Shown piece by piece: positions 1-9,187 of a stretch of 64,000 nt of DNA; position 1 is the stretch's first letter; each line of letters begins with the position of its first letter. The notes beneath the pieces were generated by a model, which saw only the letters and a program-made list of their open reading frames with translations, was not told the DNA's origin and searched no databases. Position numbers and translations under genes: made by a program. Source of the DNA: Henriciella marina DSM 19595 (GTDB lineage: Bacteria; Pseudomonadota; Alphaproteobacteria; Caulobacterales; Hyphomonadaceae); NCBI RefSeq assembly GCF_000376805.1, contig NZ_AQXT01000002.1, positions 2,232,001-2,296,000 of the forward strand, read 5' to 3'.

Positions 1-450
1 GTCGAACCGGTAATTGGGGTGCGCGCCGCCCGTATAGGCGGCGTAGCTGCCAAGAAACGACCGCAGCGGGCCATCCTGCGGCCCGACATGCTCCCAGCTC
101 ACCGTCAGTGAATGCGGGCGGAAGGGAAAGCCGCCATTCTCTGCATCCATCCTGTCGTTCTGGGCTGCATCGAGGAACCCATCCTTTCCGCTATCGGCGC
201 GCCTGCGAATTTCGGCAGCGAGTTTGCTGTCCAGCGTCTCGATATTGGCGGGCAGGCTGATATCGATCGACGCTGCCTCACTGCCGCTAACAATCGCGAT
301 GCCTTTTCCAGGGTCGGCAAAACCATTGTTTGTGGGCTGCTCAGGATGCGGCAGTTCAGAGACGCGGACGCTCTCAATGTCTTCGCTGCGCTCAGCGCCG
401 CACGCAGCGACCAACAGGGCAGTCAGCGCGATCAGGGAAACTTGCTTCAT
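1..450 (-). CDS. Lipoprotein with DUF3298/RsiV-like C-terminal region (partial, 3' end outside window)
   Basis: The reading frame stays open for 150 codons from an ATG at 448-450 to the window edge, so the C-terminus is missing. The N-terminus is a short hydrophobic segment ending in LLVAACG, a clear lipobox with the cysteine near residue 17, so the protein should be lipid-anchored. The last visible residues include YAAYTGGAHPN, which matches the start of the DUF3298/RsiV-type fold found in PdaC and anti-sigma RsiV relatives. A similar arrangement, a lipoprotein with DUF4163 then DUF3298, is common in Proteobacteria and has no firm function. It lies upstream of nothing obvious here and follows putA in the same direction with a gap of about 30 bases, so co-transcription with putA is possible. 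Confidence 0.75.
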   Translation of the reverse strand, partial: MKQVSLIALTALLVAACGAERSEDIESVRVSELPHPEQPTNNGFADPGKGIAIVSGSEAASIDISLPANIETLDSKLAAEIRRRADSGKDGFLDAAQNDRMDAENGGFPFRPHSLTVSWEHVGPQDGPLRSFLGSYAAYTGGAHPNYRFD

Positions 451-479
451 CCGCGTCCGGTCCTTTTTCTGGCTGCCCC

Positions 480-3400
480 TTATAGGCTCAAGAGTTCCGG
501 ATCGCCACCCTGCGCGGTAATATCGATCGTCACGACCCGTTCGGTGGCAAACCGCAGCATGTAGTGCGGGCCGCCAGCCTTGGGGCCGGTTCCGGACAGG
601 CCCTCGCCGCCAAAGGGCTGAACGCCGACAACGGCCCCCGTCATGGACCGGTTCACATAGGTGTTCCCGGCTTTGACGACATCGCGGACTTTCCTTGCAA
701 AACTGTCGAGGCGCGAGTGAACACCGAGCGTCAGACCGTAACCCTTCGCCTGCAGCGCTGTGCCCACTGACGCGATCTCGTCCGGGTCATAGCGCAGGAC
801 GTGTAGCACAGGGCCGAACGTCTCTTTCTCAATCTGGTCAATCGAGTTGAGCTCAATGATGGCCGGACCGAAGAAATGGCCGCCGTCTGGCGCGGCGAGC
901 TTTTTGGCCACCGTCGCTTCGACTTCGATGCGCGCCATATAGGCATGCAGCATGTCGCAGGCCTCGCCGTCGATGACGGGGCCGATATCGGTGTCGGCGC
1001 TACCTGGATCACCGATCTTCAACTCATCCATGGCGCCTTTGAGCCCTTCCAGGATGAAGTCGGCGGTATCCTTTGGCAGGAATAGAAGCCGAAGCGCCGA
1101 ACAACGTTGCCCGGCTGATCCGAAAGCTGACACCAGCACATCGTCGATAACCTGCTCGCGCAGCGCAGTCGTGTCGACGAACATGGCGTTCAGGCCGCCC
1201 GTTTCGGCGATCAGCGGGATAATAGGCCCGGGGCGGTCTGCCAGTGTCTTGTTGATAAGACGGGCGGTATCGGTGCCCCCGGTAAAGCAGACGCCAGAAA
1301 CACGTGGGTCTTTGGTGAGCTTTGCGCCGACCGTCTCGCCGCGGCCCGGCAGTAATTGAAGCGCACCGCCCGGAAGACCAGCCTCCTGAAAGATGCGGAC
1401 AGCTTCATATGCAATCAGCGGCGCCTGTTCAGCTGGCTTTGCAATTACGGTATTACCCGCACCAAGCGCTGCCGTGATCTGGCCCGTGAAGATCGCCAGC
1501 GGGAAATTCCATGGCGAGATACAGGCAAACACGCCGCGCCCGTGAAGGGAGATGTGATTGGTTTCACCCGCAGGGCCCGGCAGGCGTGTGGCACCTTCAA
1601 ATTGCTCCTCGGCCTGCACGGCATAATAGCGGCAGAAATCGACCGCCTCACGTACTTCGGCAATGCCGTCGCCGAACGTCTTGCCAGCTTCTTCCGCCAT
1701 CAGCGCGACGAGGCGGTCCATATTGGCCTCTAGCGCATCGCCCATGTCGGAGATGATCTTCGCCCGTTTGCCGCCACCGAGCTGGTCCCATTCCGCCTGG
1801 AATTTGACGGCGGCGTCGAGGGCGGCATCGACATCTGCCTCGCTTGCCTCAACCACGGTTCCAAGTCTGCGGGAGGTATCCGCCGGGGCGAACACATCCG
1901 CGCCGCCTTTGGTCTTGGCGGCTCCAGAGATGATCGGTCCTGCCACCAGGGCGCTGCCCTCGCGAAGCCTGGCGACATGATCTTCCAGCACCTTGCGTTC
2001 GCTCGCCTGTGAGAGGTCGACGCCGATGGAGTTCTTGCGCATCGGGCCATAGAGACGCGGCGGTGTCGGGATACGCGGGTGGCGGCGGGGGCCTGCCTCG
2101 ACCTTGGCAATCGGGTCATCGACGACCTTCTCGACATCGACATCCGGGTCGAGGAAAGAATGCACGAAACTTGTATTGGCGCCGTTCTCCAGAAGGCGGC
2201 GAACAAGATAAGGCAGCAGGTCCTTGTGCGCGCCAACAGGGGCGTAGACACGGACCTTGTCGCCCTTTCCGGCGGCGCCATAGAGCGGTTCGCCCATGCC
2301 GTGCAGGCGCTGGAACTCATAATTCGTCACGCCCTCTGATTCCGCCATCATCAAGATCGTCGCCAGCGAGTGGGCGTTATGGGTCGCGAACTGCGGATAG
2401 ATACGTGGGCTCGCCTGCAGCAGCGCATGCGCGCAGGAGAGATAATTGATGTCCGTGCCCGGTTTGGTGGTGAATACAGGGAAGTTCACCATCCCCTCTT
2501 CGTGCGCGTGCTTGATTTCGGTGTCCCAATAGGCGCCCTTCACGAGACGGACCATGAGACGCGTCCCTGTTTCTCCGGCAAGCTCGGCTAGCCGCGAGAT
2601 GACGCGGTGCGCCCGCTTCTGATAGGCCTGCACCGCAAGACCCAGACCCTCCCAGCCTTTGAGGGACTTCTCACGCATTAGACGTTCAAGAATTTCGAGC
2701 GAAATAACGAGGCGGTCGGCTTCTTCAGCATCAAGGCAGAGATTGATATTGGCCTCGGCGGCATCCTCGCAGAGCGCCAGAACCCGCGGATAGAGTTCGG
2801 CATGGACGCGCTCTTCGTTGACCGCCTCATAGCGCGGATGCAGCGCCGACAGCTTTACCGAGATGCCGTTCTTCTGCTCAGGCGACAGCGACGCGTCGCC
2901 ATGATCGGCAACCGCCTTGATTGCCTGCCTGTAGGAAGCGAAGTAGCGCTCGGCATCGTCGTGCGTGCGGGCGCCCTCACCCAGCATGTCAAAGCTGAAA
3001 TTGGCCGCCTCGCCAGCTTTCACCTTCTTGCGCCCGCGTTTCAGCGCTTCCTCAATGGTGCGACCAAGCACGAACTGCTCGCCCATGATCCGCATGGCCT
3101 GCATCATCGCGGTGCGAATGACCGGCTCGCCGCTCTCGCGAATAAGGTTCGACAGAAACGTCGACGGGCCTTTCTTGGCGTCGCTCGGTGTGCCGATGAC
3201 ACGGCCCGTCAGCATCAGGCCCCAGGTCGAGGCGTTGACCAGCCAGCTATCGGACTGCCCCGAATGGGAACCCCAGTCACCGGATCGGATTTTCTCGGCG
3301 ATGAGGTCGTCGCGGGTTTCAACATCCGGCACACGCAGCAGCGCTTCAGCAAGGCACATGAGCGCAAGGCCTTCGGAGTTCGACAGGCCGAACTCTTCCA

Positions 3401-3605
3401 AGAAGCTTTCCATCATCCCCTTTGGACGGCCTGCGGCGCGCGCTTTCTCGACCAGCTCTCGCCCGCGCCTGACGGCGGCGGTCCGTGCGCGCTCATCCAG
3501 CGGCAGGGATTTCAGGATGTCCGCAACGAGCGCTTCCTCGTCGGCGAACTTGATCTCATCAAGGCTGTTCCAGCTGCGGGTCTGGCGCGTGAGCGTATCA
3601 GGCAT
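480..3605 (-). CDS. putA: Bifunctional proline dehydrogenase / L-glutamate gamma-semialdehyde dehydrogenase PutA
   Basis: Two-step oxidation of proline to glutamate: an FAD-dependent proline dehydrogenase barrel in the first half and an NAD-dependent aldehyde dehydrogenase in the second. The protein is about 1041 residues, the length of short (type A) PutA without a C-terminal extension. The barrel carries the AYQKRA motif, and the dehydrogenase has its catalytic cysteine in SAGQRCSALR near residue 835. The N-terminus lacks an obvious ribbon-helix-helix DNA-binding domain, so it is probably only an enzyme. I chose the ATG at 3605 because GGAG lies six bases upstream; an ATG at 3641 in the same frame has no good ribosome site. 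It is transcribed away from the glycosyltransferase at 3726. Confidence 0.95.
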   Translation of the reverse strand: MPDTLTRQTRSWNSLDEIKFADEEALVADILKSLPLDERARTAAVRRGRELVEKARAAGRPKGMMESFLEEFGLSNSEGLALMCLAEALLRVPDVETRDDLIAEKIRSGDWGSHSGQSDSWLVNASTWGLMLTGRVIGTPSDAKKGPSTFLSNLIRESGEPVIRTAMMQAMRIMGEQFVLGRTIEEALKRGRKKVKAGEAANFSFDMLGEGARTHDDAERYFASYRQAIKAVADHGDASLSPEQKNGISVKLSALHPRYEAVNEERVHAELYPRVLALCEDAAEANINLCLDAEEADRLVISLEILERLMREKSLKGWEGLGLAVQAYQKRAHRVISRLAELAGETGTRLMVRLVKGAYWDTEIKHAHEEGMVNFPVFTTKPGTDINYLSCAHALLQASPRIYPQFATHNAHSLATILMMAESEGVTNYEFQRLHGMGEPLYGAAGKGDKVRVYAPVGAHKDLLPYLVRRLLENGANTSFVHSFLDPDVDVEKVVDDPIAKVEAGPRRHPRIPTPPRLYGPMRKNSIGVDLSQASERKVLEDHVARLREGSALVAGPIISGAAKTKGGADVFAPADTSRRLGTVVEASEADVDAALDAAVKFQAEWDQLGGGKRAKIISDMGDALEANMDRLVALMAEEAGKTFGDGIAEVREAVDFCRYYAVQAEEQFEGATRLPGPAGETNHISLHGRGVFACISPWNFPLAIFTGQITAALGAGNTVIAKPAEQAPLIAYEAVRIFQEAGLPGGALQLLPGRGETVGAKLTKDPRVSGVCFTGGTDTARLINKTLADRPGPIIPLIAETGGLNAMFVDTTALREQVIDDVLVSAFGSAGQRCSALRLLFLPKDTADFILEGLKGAMDELKIGDPGSADTDIGPVIDGEACDMLHAYMARIEVEATVAKKLAAPDGGHFFGPAIIELNSIDQIEKETFGPVLHVLRYDPDEIASVGTALQAKGYGLTLGVHSRLDSFARKVRDVVKAGNTYVNRSMTGAVVGVQPFGGEGLSGTGPKAGGPHYMLRFATERVVTIDITAQGGDPELLSL

Positions 3606-3725
3606 GGTCTGCTCCGTTGTCGACGGTTCCTGCATGATCATTCTATCCGAAACCGCCCTTCGGGTTTACGCCGAGCAGCAGCACTCTAAAAGTGGGACCT
3701 CGCAGCGACGCGGCAAGGAGATTCG

Positions 3726-4832
3726 ATGCGCATCATGCTTATCACCGACGCTTGGGAACCACAGGTCAACGGCGTCGTCCGCACGATGAAGCGTGTCATC
3801 GCCGAGTGCGAAGAGATGGGCCATGAGTGGGAAGTCGTCTCTCCGGCGGATGATTTTCTGACCATGCCGCTGCCCACCTATAGCGAAATCCAGCTTGCCC
3901 TGTTCGCGCGCCACAAGATTTCCGAACGGTTCGAGAGCTTCCAGCCCGACGCGGTTCACATTGCGACCGAGGGCACGCTGGGTCTGGCGGGCCGTGCGAT
4001 GTGCCTGAAGGAAAAACACCCCTTCTCGACTTCCTACCACACCCGTTTTCCTGAATATGTCTCCGCGCGCTTCCCGGTACCTGTGGCCTGGGGTTACAGC
4101 TATGTGCGCTGGTTTCACAAATATTCCGGCAAGGTCATGGTCGCGACGCCCTCCATGCGCGAGGAACTTGAAGAGCACGGCTTCAACAACGTTGTCTCCT
4201 GGACGCGCGGTGTCGATGTGGATCTTTTCCACCCGTCACGGCGCAAGGCAGAAGGCGAGCCCGGTGACCCATTTGAAGGCCTGCCGCGTCCGATCTTCCT
4301 CAATGTCGGCCGTGTCGCGGTGGAAAAGAACATCGAAGCCTTCGCAGAGCTGGATCTGCCTGGCACGAAGGTCATCGTTGGCGAAGGCCCGCAGCTGCAG
4401 GAGCTGAAGAAACGCTATCCGGAGGTCAAATTCCTCGGCGCCAAATTCAATGAGGACCTCGCGGCCTGTTTTGCCAGCGCCGATGTCTTCTGCTTTCCAA
4501 GCCTTACCGACACGTTCGGCCTTGTCATCCTCGAAGCTATGGCGACGGGCACACCTGTGGCGGCGTTCAATGCGCCGGGGCCGCGTGACATTATTCCGGG
4601 GTCGGATGCCGGCGTTATCGACAAGGATCTGGCCAAGGCCTGCAAGGACTGCCTCGCCCTCAACCGCCAGACGACCCGCACCTATGCCGAGGGTTATAGC
4701 TGGCGGGCCTGCGCAGAAGCCTTCGTGGAAAACCTCGATCCGCTGCCGGTACCACAGCGCAAGCGCTTCTGGCAGAAAATCCGGCTACGCCGCCGGCGCA
4801 AGAAGCCGCCCATGGGCCCGCCCGGGCTTTAG
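3726..4832 (+). CDS. GT4-family glycosyltransferase, MgtA/alpha-mannosyltransferase-like
   Basis: A 368-residue GT-B fold glycosyltransferase. The N-terminus (ITDAWEPQVNGVVRT) is the acceptor-domain signature of the group that includes GDP-mannose-dependent alpha-mannosyltransferases and glycolipid synthases. The C-terminal nucleotide-sugar region carries DTFGLVILEAMATGTPV, where the first acid of the usual E-x7-E pair is an aspartate, as is common in this subgroup. The C-terminus is strongly basic (RKRFWQKIRLRRRRKK), which suggests interaction with the membrane surface. AAGGAG lies five bases before the ATG. The stop overlaps the convergent pstS-like gene. It probably decorates a membrane lipid or envelope glycan; the donor sugar cannot be read from the sequence. 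Confidence 0.85.
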   Translation: MRIMLITDAWEPQVNGVVRTMKRVIAECEEMGHEWEVVSPADDFLTMPLPTYSEIQLALFARHKISERFESFQPDAVHIATEGTLGLAGRAMCLKEKHPFSTSYHTRFPEYVSARFPVPVAWGYSYVRWFHKYSGKVMVATPSMREELEEHGFNNVVSWTRGVDVDLFHPSRRKAEGEPGDPFEGLPRPIFLNVGRVAVEKNIEAFAELDLPGTKVIVGEGPQLQELKKRYPEVKFLGAKFNEDLAACFASADVFCFPSLTDTFGLVILEAMATGTPVAAFNAPGPRDIIPGSDAGVIDKDLAKACKDCLALNRQTTRTYAEGYSWRACAEAFVENLDPLPVPQRKRFWQKIRLRRRRKKPPMGPPGL

Positions 4833-5923
4833 CTTTCAGGCCGTTCCATCGTCTCAAGCGCCAGCGCCTTTTCACGCTCAGACTCGCGCGCCGCTTCACT
4901 CAGCGGGATCAGGCCCTTGTCGATCAGGTAACCGGTGGGACCCCACGCATCTTCCTGCGTCTGCTCGCTGATGAAATCCAGCATACCGGGAACAAGCGGG
5001 ACATTCTGCTTTTTCACGTAAACGAACATTGATCTCGCAATATCATACTCCCCCGAAGCGATCCGGTCGAACTCCGGCGGCACACCATTGACGATCGCGC
5101 CCTGAAGCCGGTCGAGGTTCTCTTCGAGGAACGAGTATCCCAGCACACCTATGCTGTCTGGATTGCGCGTGAGCGTCTGCACAATCGCGGAGTCGTTCTC
5201 GCCTGAATCAATCCATGCGCCGTCAGTGCGGATGGTATGCGCCCTGCTTTCGAAGAGATCTGGATCGCTTTCCTTCAATGCCGCAAGTTCTGGAAGCGCA
5301 GCCGCCCCGTCTTCAAGAGCCAGCTCAACAAACGCATCGCGCGTACCGGACGTCGGCGGGGGGCCAGAGACGAGAATTGGCATGTCGGGAAGGTGGCTGG
5401 CGACATCGTTCCACGTTTCGTTCGGGTTCTTCATCCAGCCACCATTCCCGTCTGGGAGTTGCTCGGCGAGCGCCCGGTAGATTTCCTCTTCCGAGATATC
5501 GAGAAGCGGGCTTCCTTTGGCGTTCGCAAGCACGATACCGTCAAATCCTATTTCAATCTCGGCCACTTCGGTCACACCATTTTTGCGGCAGAGTTCGAAC
5601 TCAGATGGCTTGATCGGGCGTGAAGCGCCTGTGAATGAGGCCGTGCCGGGTCCGATGCCCTGACAGAAAGCCTGAAAGCCACCGCCCGTCCCGGTCGATT
5701 CCACAATAGGCGTGGGGTATTGAGTGATGGCCCCAAACTGCTCGGCCACAGTGGAGGTAAAAGGATAAACGGTGGAGGAGCCCACAATCTTGATCTTCTC
5801 ATCAGGCGACGCTGCAAAGACCTGCAATTCGCCAGAGCTGGCGTCGATTTCCGACAGATCGGTTTCAGGCGCGCAGGAAACAGCGAGAAAACCTGCGGTC
5901 AGGGCCAGAAGCAAAGTGCGCAT
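4829..5923 (-). CDS. PstS-family phosphate ABC transporter substrate-binding lipoprotein
   Basis: A 364-residue periplasmic binding protein. The start at 5923 gives a lipoprotein signal (LLLALTAGFLAVSCAPE, cysteine near residue 17). The mature part begins with VGSSTVYPF and contains STGTGGG and GASRPI, hallmarks of PstS-like phosphate-binding proteins. A longer start at 5962 would add residues before the signal peptide, so I reject it. No pstCAB or phoU genes are nearby, so either the transporter genes lie elsewhere or this is a solitary binding protein of the PstS/SphX type. It converges on the glycosyltransferase, with the two stop codons sharing the bases TTAG at 4829-4832. Confidence 0.88.
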   Translation of the reverse strand: MRTLLLALTAGFLAVSCAPETDLSEIDASSGELQVFAASPDEKIKIVGSSTVYPFTSTVAEQFGAITQYPTPIVESTGTGGGFQAFCQGIGPGTASFTGASRPIKPSEFELCRKNGVTEVAEIEIGFDGIVLANAKGSPLLDISEEEIYRALAEQLPDGNGGWMKNPNETWNDVASHLPDMPILVSGPPPTSGTRDAFVELALEDGAAALPELAALKESDPDLFESRAHTIRTDGAWIDSGENDSAIVQTLTRNPDSIGVLGYSFLEENLDRLQGAIVNGVPPEFDRIASGEYDIARSMFVYVKKQNVPLVPGMLDFISEQTQEDAWGPTGYLIDKGLIPLSEAARESEREKALALETMERPES

Positions 5924-6012
5924 GGGGTCGGTCCTCAGGGTCGTCGGCAGATAGCGATCCATACCGTCTAATTGCCATTTGTGACAGTGGCATGCCTGCA
6001 GCTGATGTGAGA

Positions 6013-6870
6013 TCAGGCCTCAATCAGAACCGGCGGCCACACATCGCTGAAGCCGAAGCGCGCGCAGACTTTTATCAGCCGTTCATGACCCCCGCCCTGG
6101 TCGGTGATGTAAAGTCGGCCCCCAGGACGCGCGTCCTTGTCCTCTGCCTCACCTCTGGCCTCCAGCACCCGGAGCGTCTGGCGCGCGATCGCGGCGCCTG
6201 AATCTATAAAGGTGATCGGACGCGGTGCGGAGGCGGCAAGCTGCGCCCGTACCAGCGGGAAATGCGTGCAGGCAAGCACGACCGTATCCACGTCTTCCCC
6301 GGACTGCGCCTCGAAAATGGGGGCGAGAGCTTTCACAAATCCGTCTGCGTCATGCGGTTCACCTGCCGCGACGGCTTCGGCAAGCCGGACAAGTTCTACG
6401 CTGCCATGGAGGACAACGGTGATCTCGCTCGCAAAGTCCTCGATGAGCTTTGCTGTATAGGCCCGCCGGATTGTGCCGGGTGTCGCCAGAAGGGCGATCA
6501 CACCCGTTTTAGTAAGCGCTGCGGCGGGTTTGACCGCCGGAACGGTCCCGACAACCGGAATGTCGAGCCGTGCACGAACGTCTTCGAGGGCAAGCGTGCT
6601 GGCTGTGTTGCAGGCAATGACGAAGACATCTGGCTCAGCGTCTCTTACCAGCGCTTCGGCAAGGGCAGGCAGCCGGGCTCGCAGCGCCTCGTCGCTCTTG
6701 TCGCCATAGGGAAAAAACCCCGTGTCAGCCGCGTAATCGACCTTCAGCGCAGGCGCCATCCGCTGGATCTCGCGGGCGACCGTCAATCCGCCCATACCGG
6801 AATCGAAGACCAGCACCCGTCCGGCCGCTACGCTATCGCCTGTCGTGTCCGAAGTCTCCCGTTCGGTCAT
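6013..6870 (-). CDS. murI: Glutamate racemase
   Basis: Makes D-glutamate for peptidoglycan. The product is 285 residues, normal for the family. It has FDSGMGG (Asp23), the first catalytic cysteine in IACNTAS (Cys87) and the second in LACTHFP (Cys201). I used the ATG at 6870, which has GGTGGAG six bases upstream; the frame is open further but the added residues are not MurI-like. The short N-terminal extension before VLVFDSG (about 18 residues) looks unstructured. The gene stands alone between the PstS-like gene and the divergent phasin-like gene. Confidence 0.94.
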   Translation of the reverse strand: MTERETSDTTGDSVAAGRVLVFDSGMGGLTVAREIQRMAPALKVDYAADTGFFPYGDKSDEALRARLPALAEALVRDAEPDVFVIACNTASTLALEDVRARLDIPVVGTVPAVKPAAALTKTGVIALLATPGTIRRAYTAKLIEDFASEITVVLHGSVELVRLAEAVAAGEPHDADGFVKALAPIFEAQSGEDVDTVVLACTHFPLVRAQLAASAPRPITFIDSGAAIARQTLRVLEARGEAEDKDARPGGRLYITDQGGGHERLIKVCARFGFSDVWPPVLIEA

Positions 6871-6991
6871 TTCATCTCCACCTCTGCACGCATATGGCCG
6901 TTCGAAAGAGGCGTTAAGACGGCAGCCGCGCGGTACGCCAGATATGAGCGGTAAAGAGACCTGCTTGAAAATTGGTGAAAAGCCGCTTATG

Positions 6992-7004
6992 TTGCACTGC
7001 AGCA
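6992..7004. promoter_or_regulatory. Candidate PhaR-like operator upstream of phasin-like gene
   Basis: The 13-base motif TTGCACTGCAGCA lies 15 bases before the phasin-like start codon. It resembles the TGC-rich near-palindromes bound by the polyhydroxyalkanoate repressor PhaR in other alphaproteobacteria, whose classic targets are phasin genes. The same core recurs upstream of ppa (46288-46306). Assignment to PhaR is inference. Confidence 0.45.
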
Positions 7005-7019
7005 TAGAGGATTTTTATC

Positions 7020-7664
7020 ATGTCGACAGATACTACGAGATTAAATCCGATTGAGCTCTGGACCGAGTCCATGTCGGCCTGGCGCGACCTTGGCCGCAGT
7101 GCAGGTGAAGCCTGGATGGACGCACTCGTGTCAATGCAGCCGGGCGCTGGCGAAGCTGCGCCGGAAGCCGCGACGCGCGGCCTCTTCCGCAAGCTCGCAG
7201 ACCTCAACATGCAGCACTGGGAACATGCCGCCAATATGATCGAGGCGATGCCAGCCTGGATGCGCTGGCCTCAGACCGTCCCGGGCGATGTCATGACCGA
7301 CTGGTTTGACCGCATGCGGCGCGAAACGTTCACATCGCAATTTTCCCCCATGGGTGTATCTGCGTCTGTTAATCCGATGAACGTGGCCGCCGTCGAAGAA
7401 GCAGCGAGCACAGTCCTAAGTCGGCCGATGGGCCTGCCAGGCCCGGACGGTGATGCGGACGATCTCACCCGCATCAAGGGCATTGGTCCAAAGCTCTCAA
7501 AGACCCTCAACGAAATCGGGATCTTCCATTTTCGTCAGATTGCTGGATGGCAGCCTGAAGAGGCCCATTGGGTCGATGACTATCTGGCCTTCAAAGGGCG
7601 TATTGACCGCGAGCAGTGGATCGAACAGGCACAGAAGTTCGCCTCGAATGGCGCGCTGCACTAG
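7020..7664 (+). CDS. Phasin-like protein with C-terminal helix-hairpin-helix domain
   Basis: A 214-residue protein of two parts. Residues 1-110 are helical and rich in Trp, Met and Ala (WTESMSAWRDLGRS), like phasins or other granule-coating proteins. Residues 140-210 carry DDLTRIKGIGPKLSKTLNEIG and an IAGWQPEE segment, the helix-hairpin-helix domain often fused to alphaproteobacterial NuoE and found alone in COG3743 proteins. AGAGGA lies eight bases before the ATG, and a PhaR-like motif sits just upstream. A strong terminator follows. It may coat polyhydroxyalkanoate granules, with the helix-hairpin-helix part contacting nucleic acid or protein; that role is inferred. Confidence 0.7.
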   Translation: MSTDTTRLNPIELWTESMSAWRDLGRSAGEAWMDALVSMQPGAGEAAPEAATRGLFRKLADLNMQHWEHAANMIEAMPAWMRWPQTVPGDVMTDWFDRMRRETFTSQFSPMGVSASVNPMNVAAVEEAASTVLSRPMGLPGPDGDADDLTRIKGIGPKLSKTLNEIGIFHFRQIAGWQPEEAHWVDDYLAFKGRIDREQWIEQAQKFASNGALH

Positions 7665-7689
7665 CAGTCTGTCTCGTTACCAAGTTTTC

Positions 7690-7727
7690 AAGGCTGGTGC
7701 CCAATGGGGTGCCAGCCTTTATTTTTT
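7690..7727 (+). terminator. Rho-independent terminator after phasin-like gene
   Basis: The arms AAGGCTGG and CCAGCCTT (7690-7697 and 7712-7719) enclose a GC-rich inner stem and are followed by TTATTTTTT. It ends the phasin-like transcript before the convergent flavoprotein gene. Confidence 0.85.
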
Positions 7728-7745
7728 GAGATGATGTGGGAAGGC

Positions 7746-9170
7746 TCACGCCCTCTGGAAGTCACCCGGTAACTCTGCGTCGTCACGCGAGGCTGGTTTG
7801 GGCAAGTGGAGCGTCTGGCAGATCTGCTTGAGCGCCGTCTTCAGCCCCTCCTCGATCGTCGGATGATAGAAGGGGCGCTCCAGAAGGTCGCTCGCCGTTG
7901 CGCCCTGCTCAATTGACCAGGCCAGAAGATGCGCCAGGTGCTCAACGCCGGGGCCCACAAGACAGGCACCTGTGATCGTTCCACGCCCCGTCCGGGCATA
8001 GATCTCGCAGACGCCCTGATTGACGCCCATCACTCTGGCGCGGCCCTGGTCCCTGTAATCGACCTGCCCGGTTACCGTGTCATCGCCGGGAACGTCCCCA
8101 ATGATTGCCATGTTCGGCTCGGTGAACATGATCTGAAGACGTGTCGAGCGGGAGAATGACTGAATGGCTGGATAGGTCGCCGCATTATTGCCAGCAATCG
8201 CGCCCTCGCTCGAGGCCTCGTGCAGGATCGGAAGGTCGTGATTTGCGTCACCGACGATAAAAACCGGTGAACTGGAACACTGAAGCGTTCGTTCGTCGAA
8301 AACAGGTGTGCCGTGATCGTCTAGGTCGAGGCCGGCTATTTCCAGCTGAAGGTCTTCCAGATTTGGCGCACGGCCCGCGGCGACCAGAAGCCGCTCGAAC
8401 ACCGCAGTCCTGCTTTGGCCGTCTTCGTCCCAGGAGAGCTCGACACCGTCCGCAACGTGCTTCGCCTCCGGCTTCACATCGAGGTGAAAGGTCAGCTCGC
8501 GGCTGAGCGCATCCTTCAGAGATGTATGCGGGTCGCCCTTTGGCAGACCGGCGATCTCTGTGCCCATATCGAAAACCTCGACACAAACACCCAGCCGAGC
8601 AAGGGCCTGCGCAAGCTCCAGACCAAGCGGGCCGGCACCTATAACGCCGAGCGACGCGGGAAGCTGCTCAAGATCAAACAGGCTTTCATTTGTCAGCGCG
8701 CGATCGCCAAGGCCCTCAAAGGAAGGTGGAATAACGGGCGAGGACCCGGTCGCGATGATGATGGCCTTGGCCGCCACTTTTTTTCCATCATCCAGCGCCA
8801 GTTCGGTTTTGGATACGAATTGCGCGGTAGCTTTCACGGCGATGCCGTCGGGCAGGTCGTCGAGACCGTCCTTTACGCCCGAAACGAAATCATCGCGCAG
8901 TCGGCGAACGCGTTTCATCACTTCGGGCCCGTTGATACGGGGCTGTGCAACCTCGATCCCGAACTCACCTGCATTGCGCACACTATGCGCTGCCTCTCCT
9001 GCCGCGATCAGCAGTTTTGACGGCATACAGCCTACGGTCGCGCAGGTCGTACCGGCAAAATAGGGATCGATCAGCAGAGTGGTTGCGCCGGCTGCGCGAG
9101 CGTTTCGTTCTGCGGCAAGACCGGCTGTGCCGGCTCCGATAATGGCAACGTCAACATTGAAATCTGGCAG
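7746..9170 (-). CDS. Pyridine nucleotide-disulfide oxidoreductase (dihydrolipoyl dehydrogenase-like), probable CTG start
   Basis: A 474-residue class I flavoprotein disulfide reductase. The FAD-binding motif is AIIGAGTAGLAAE (residues 9-21), the redox pair is C43-x4-C48 in TTCATVGCMPSK, the NAD(P) motif is VIGAGPLGLELA, and the His-Glu dyad is in FYHPTIEEGL. A start at the first ATG (9026) would delete the FAD motif and both cysteines. The frame is open back to a TAA at about 9194-9196 and has no ATG, GTG or TTG before the FAD fold. A CTG at 9168-9170 has GGAG six bases upstream and is the best start. It follows the metallopeptidase by 17 bases, so the two are probably one operon. The true substrate is unknown; no lipoyl enzyme genes are close. 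Confidence 0.85.
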   Translation of the reverse strand: MPDFNVDVAIIGAGTAGLAAERNARAAGATTLLIDPYFAGTTCATVGCMPSKLLIAAGEAAHSVRNAGEFGIEVAQPRINGPEVMKRVRRLRDDFVSGVKDGLDDLPDGIAVKATAQFVSKTELALDDGKKVAAKAIIIATGSSPVIPPSFEGLGDRALTNESLFDLEQLPASLGVIGAGPLGLELAQALARLGVCVEVFDMGTEIAGLPKGDPHTSLKDALSRELTFHLDVKPEAKHVADGVELSWDEDGQSRTAVFERLLVAAGRAPNLEDLQLEIAGLDLDDHGTPVFDERTLQCSSSPVFIVGDANHDLPILHEASSEGAIAGNNAATYPAIQSFSRSTRLQIMFTEPNMAIIGDVPGDDTVTGQVDYRDQGRARVMGVNQGVCEIYARTGRGTITGACLVGPGVEHLAHLLAWSIEQGATASDLLERPFYHPTIEEGLKTALKQICQTLHLPKPASRDDAELPGDFQRA

Positions 9171-9187
9171 GGTCTGCTCCGTTTGTC

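Noticed and set aside
2802-3789. Two long plus-strand open frames opposite putA
   Set aside because: They lie wholly within putA on the other strand and show low-complexity, arginine-rich translations typical of antisense frames in GC-rich DNA.
8415-9063. Plus-strand open frames opposite the disulfide flavoprotein
   Set aside because: The flavoprotein carries clear catalytic motifs in the opposite direction; these frames have none.
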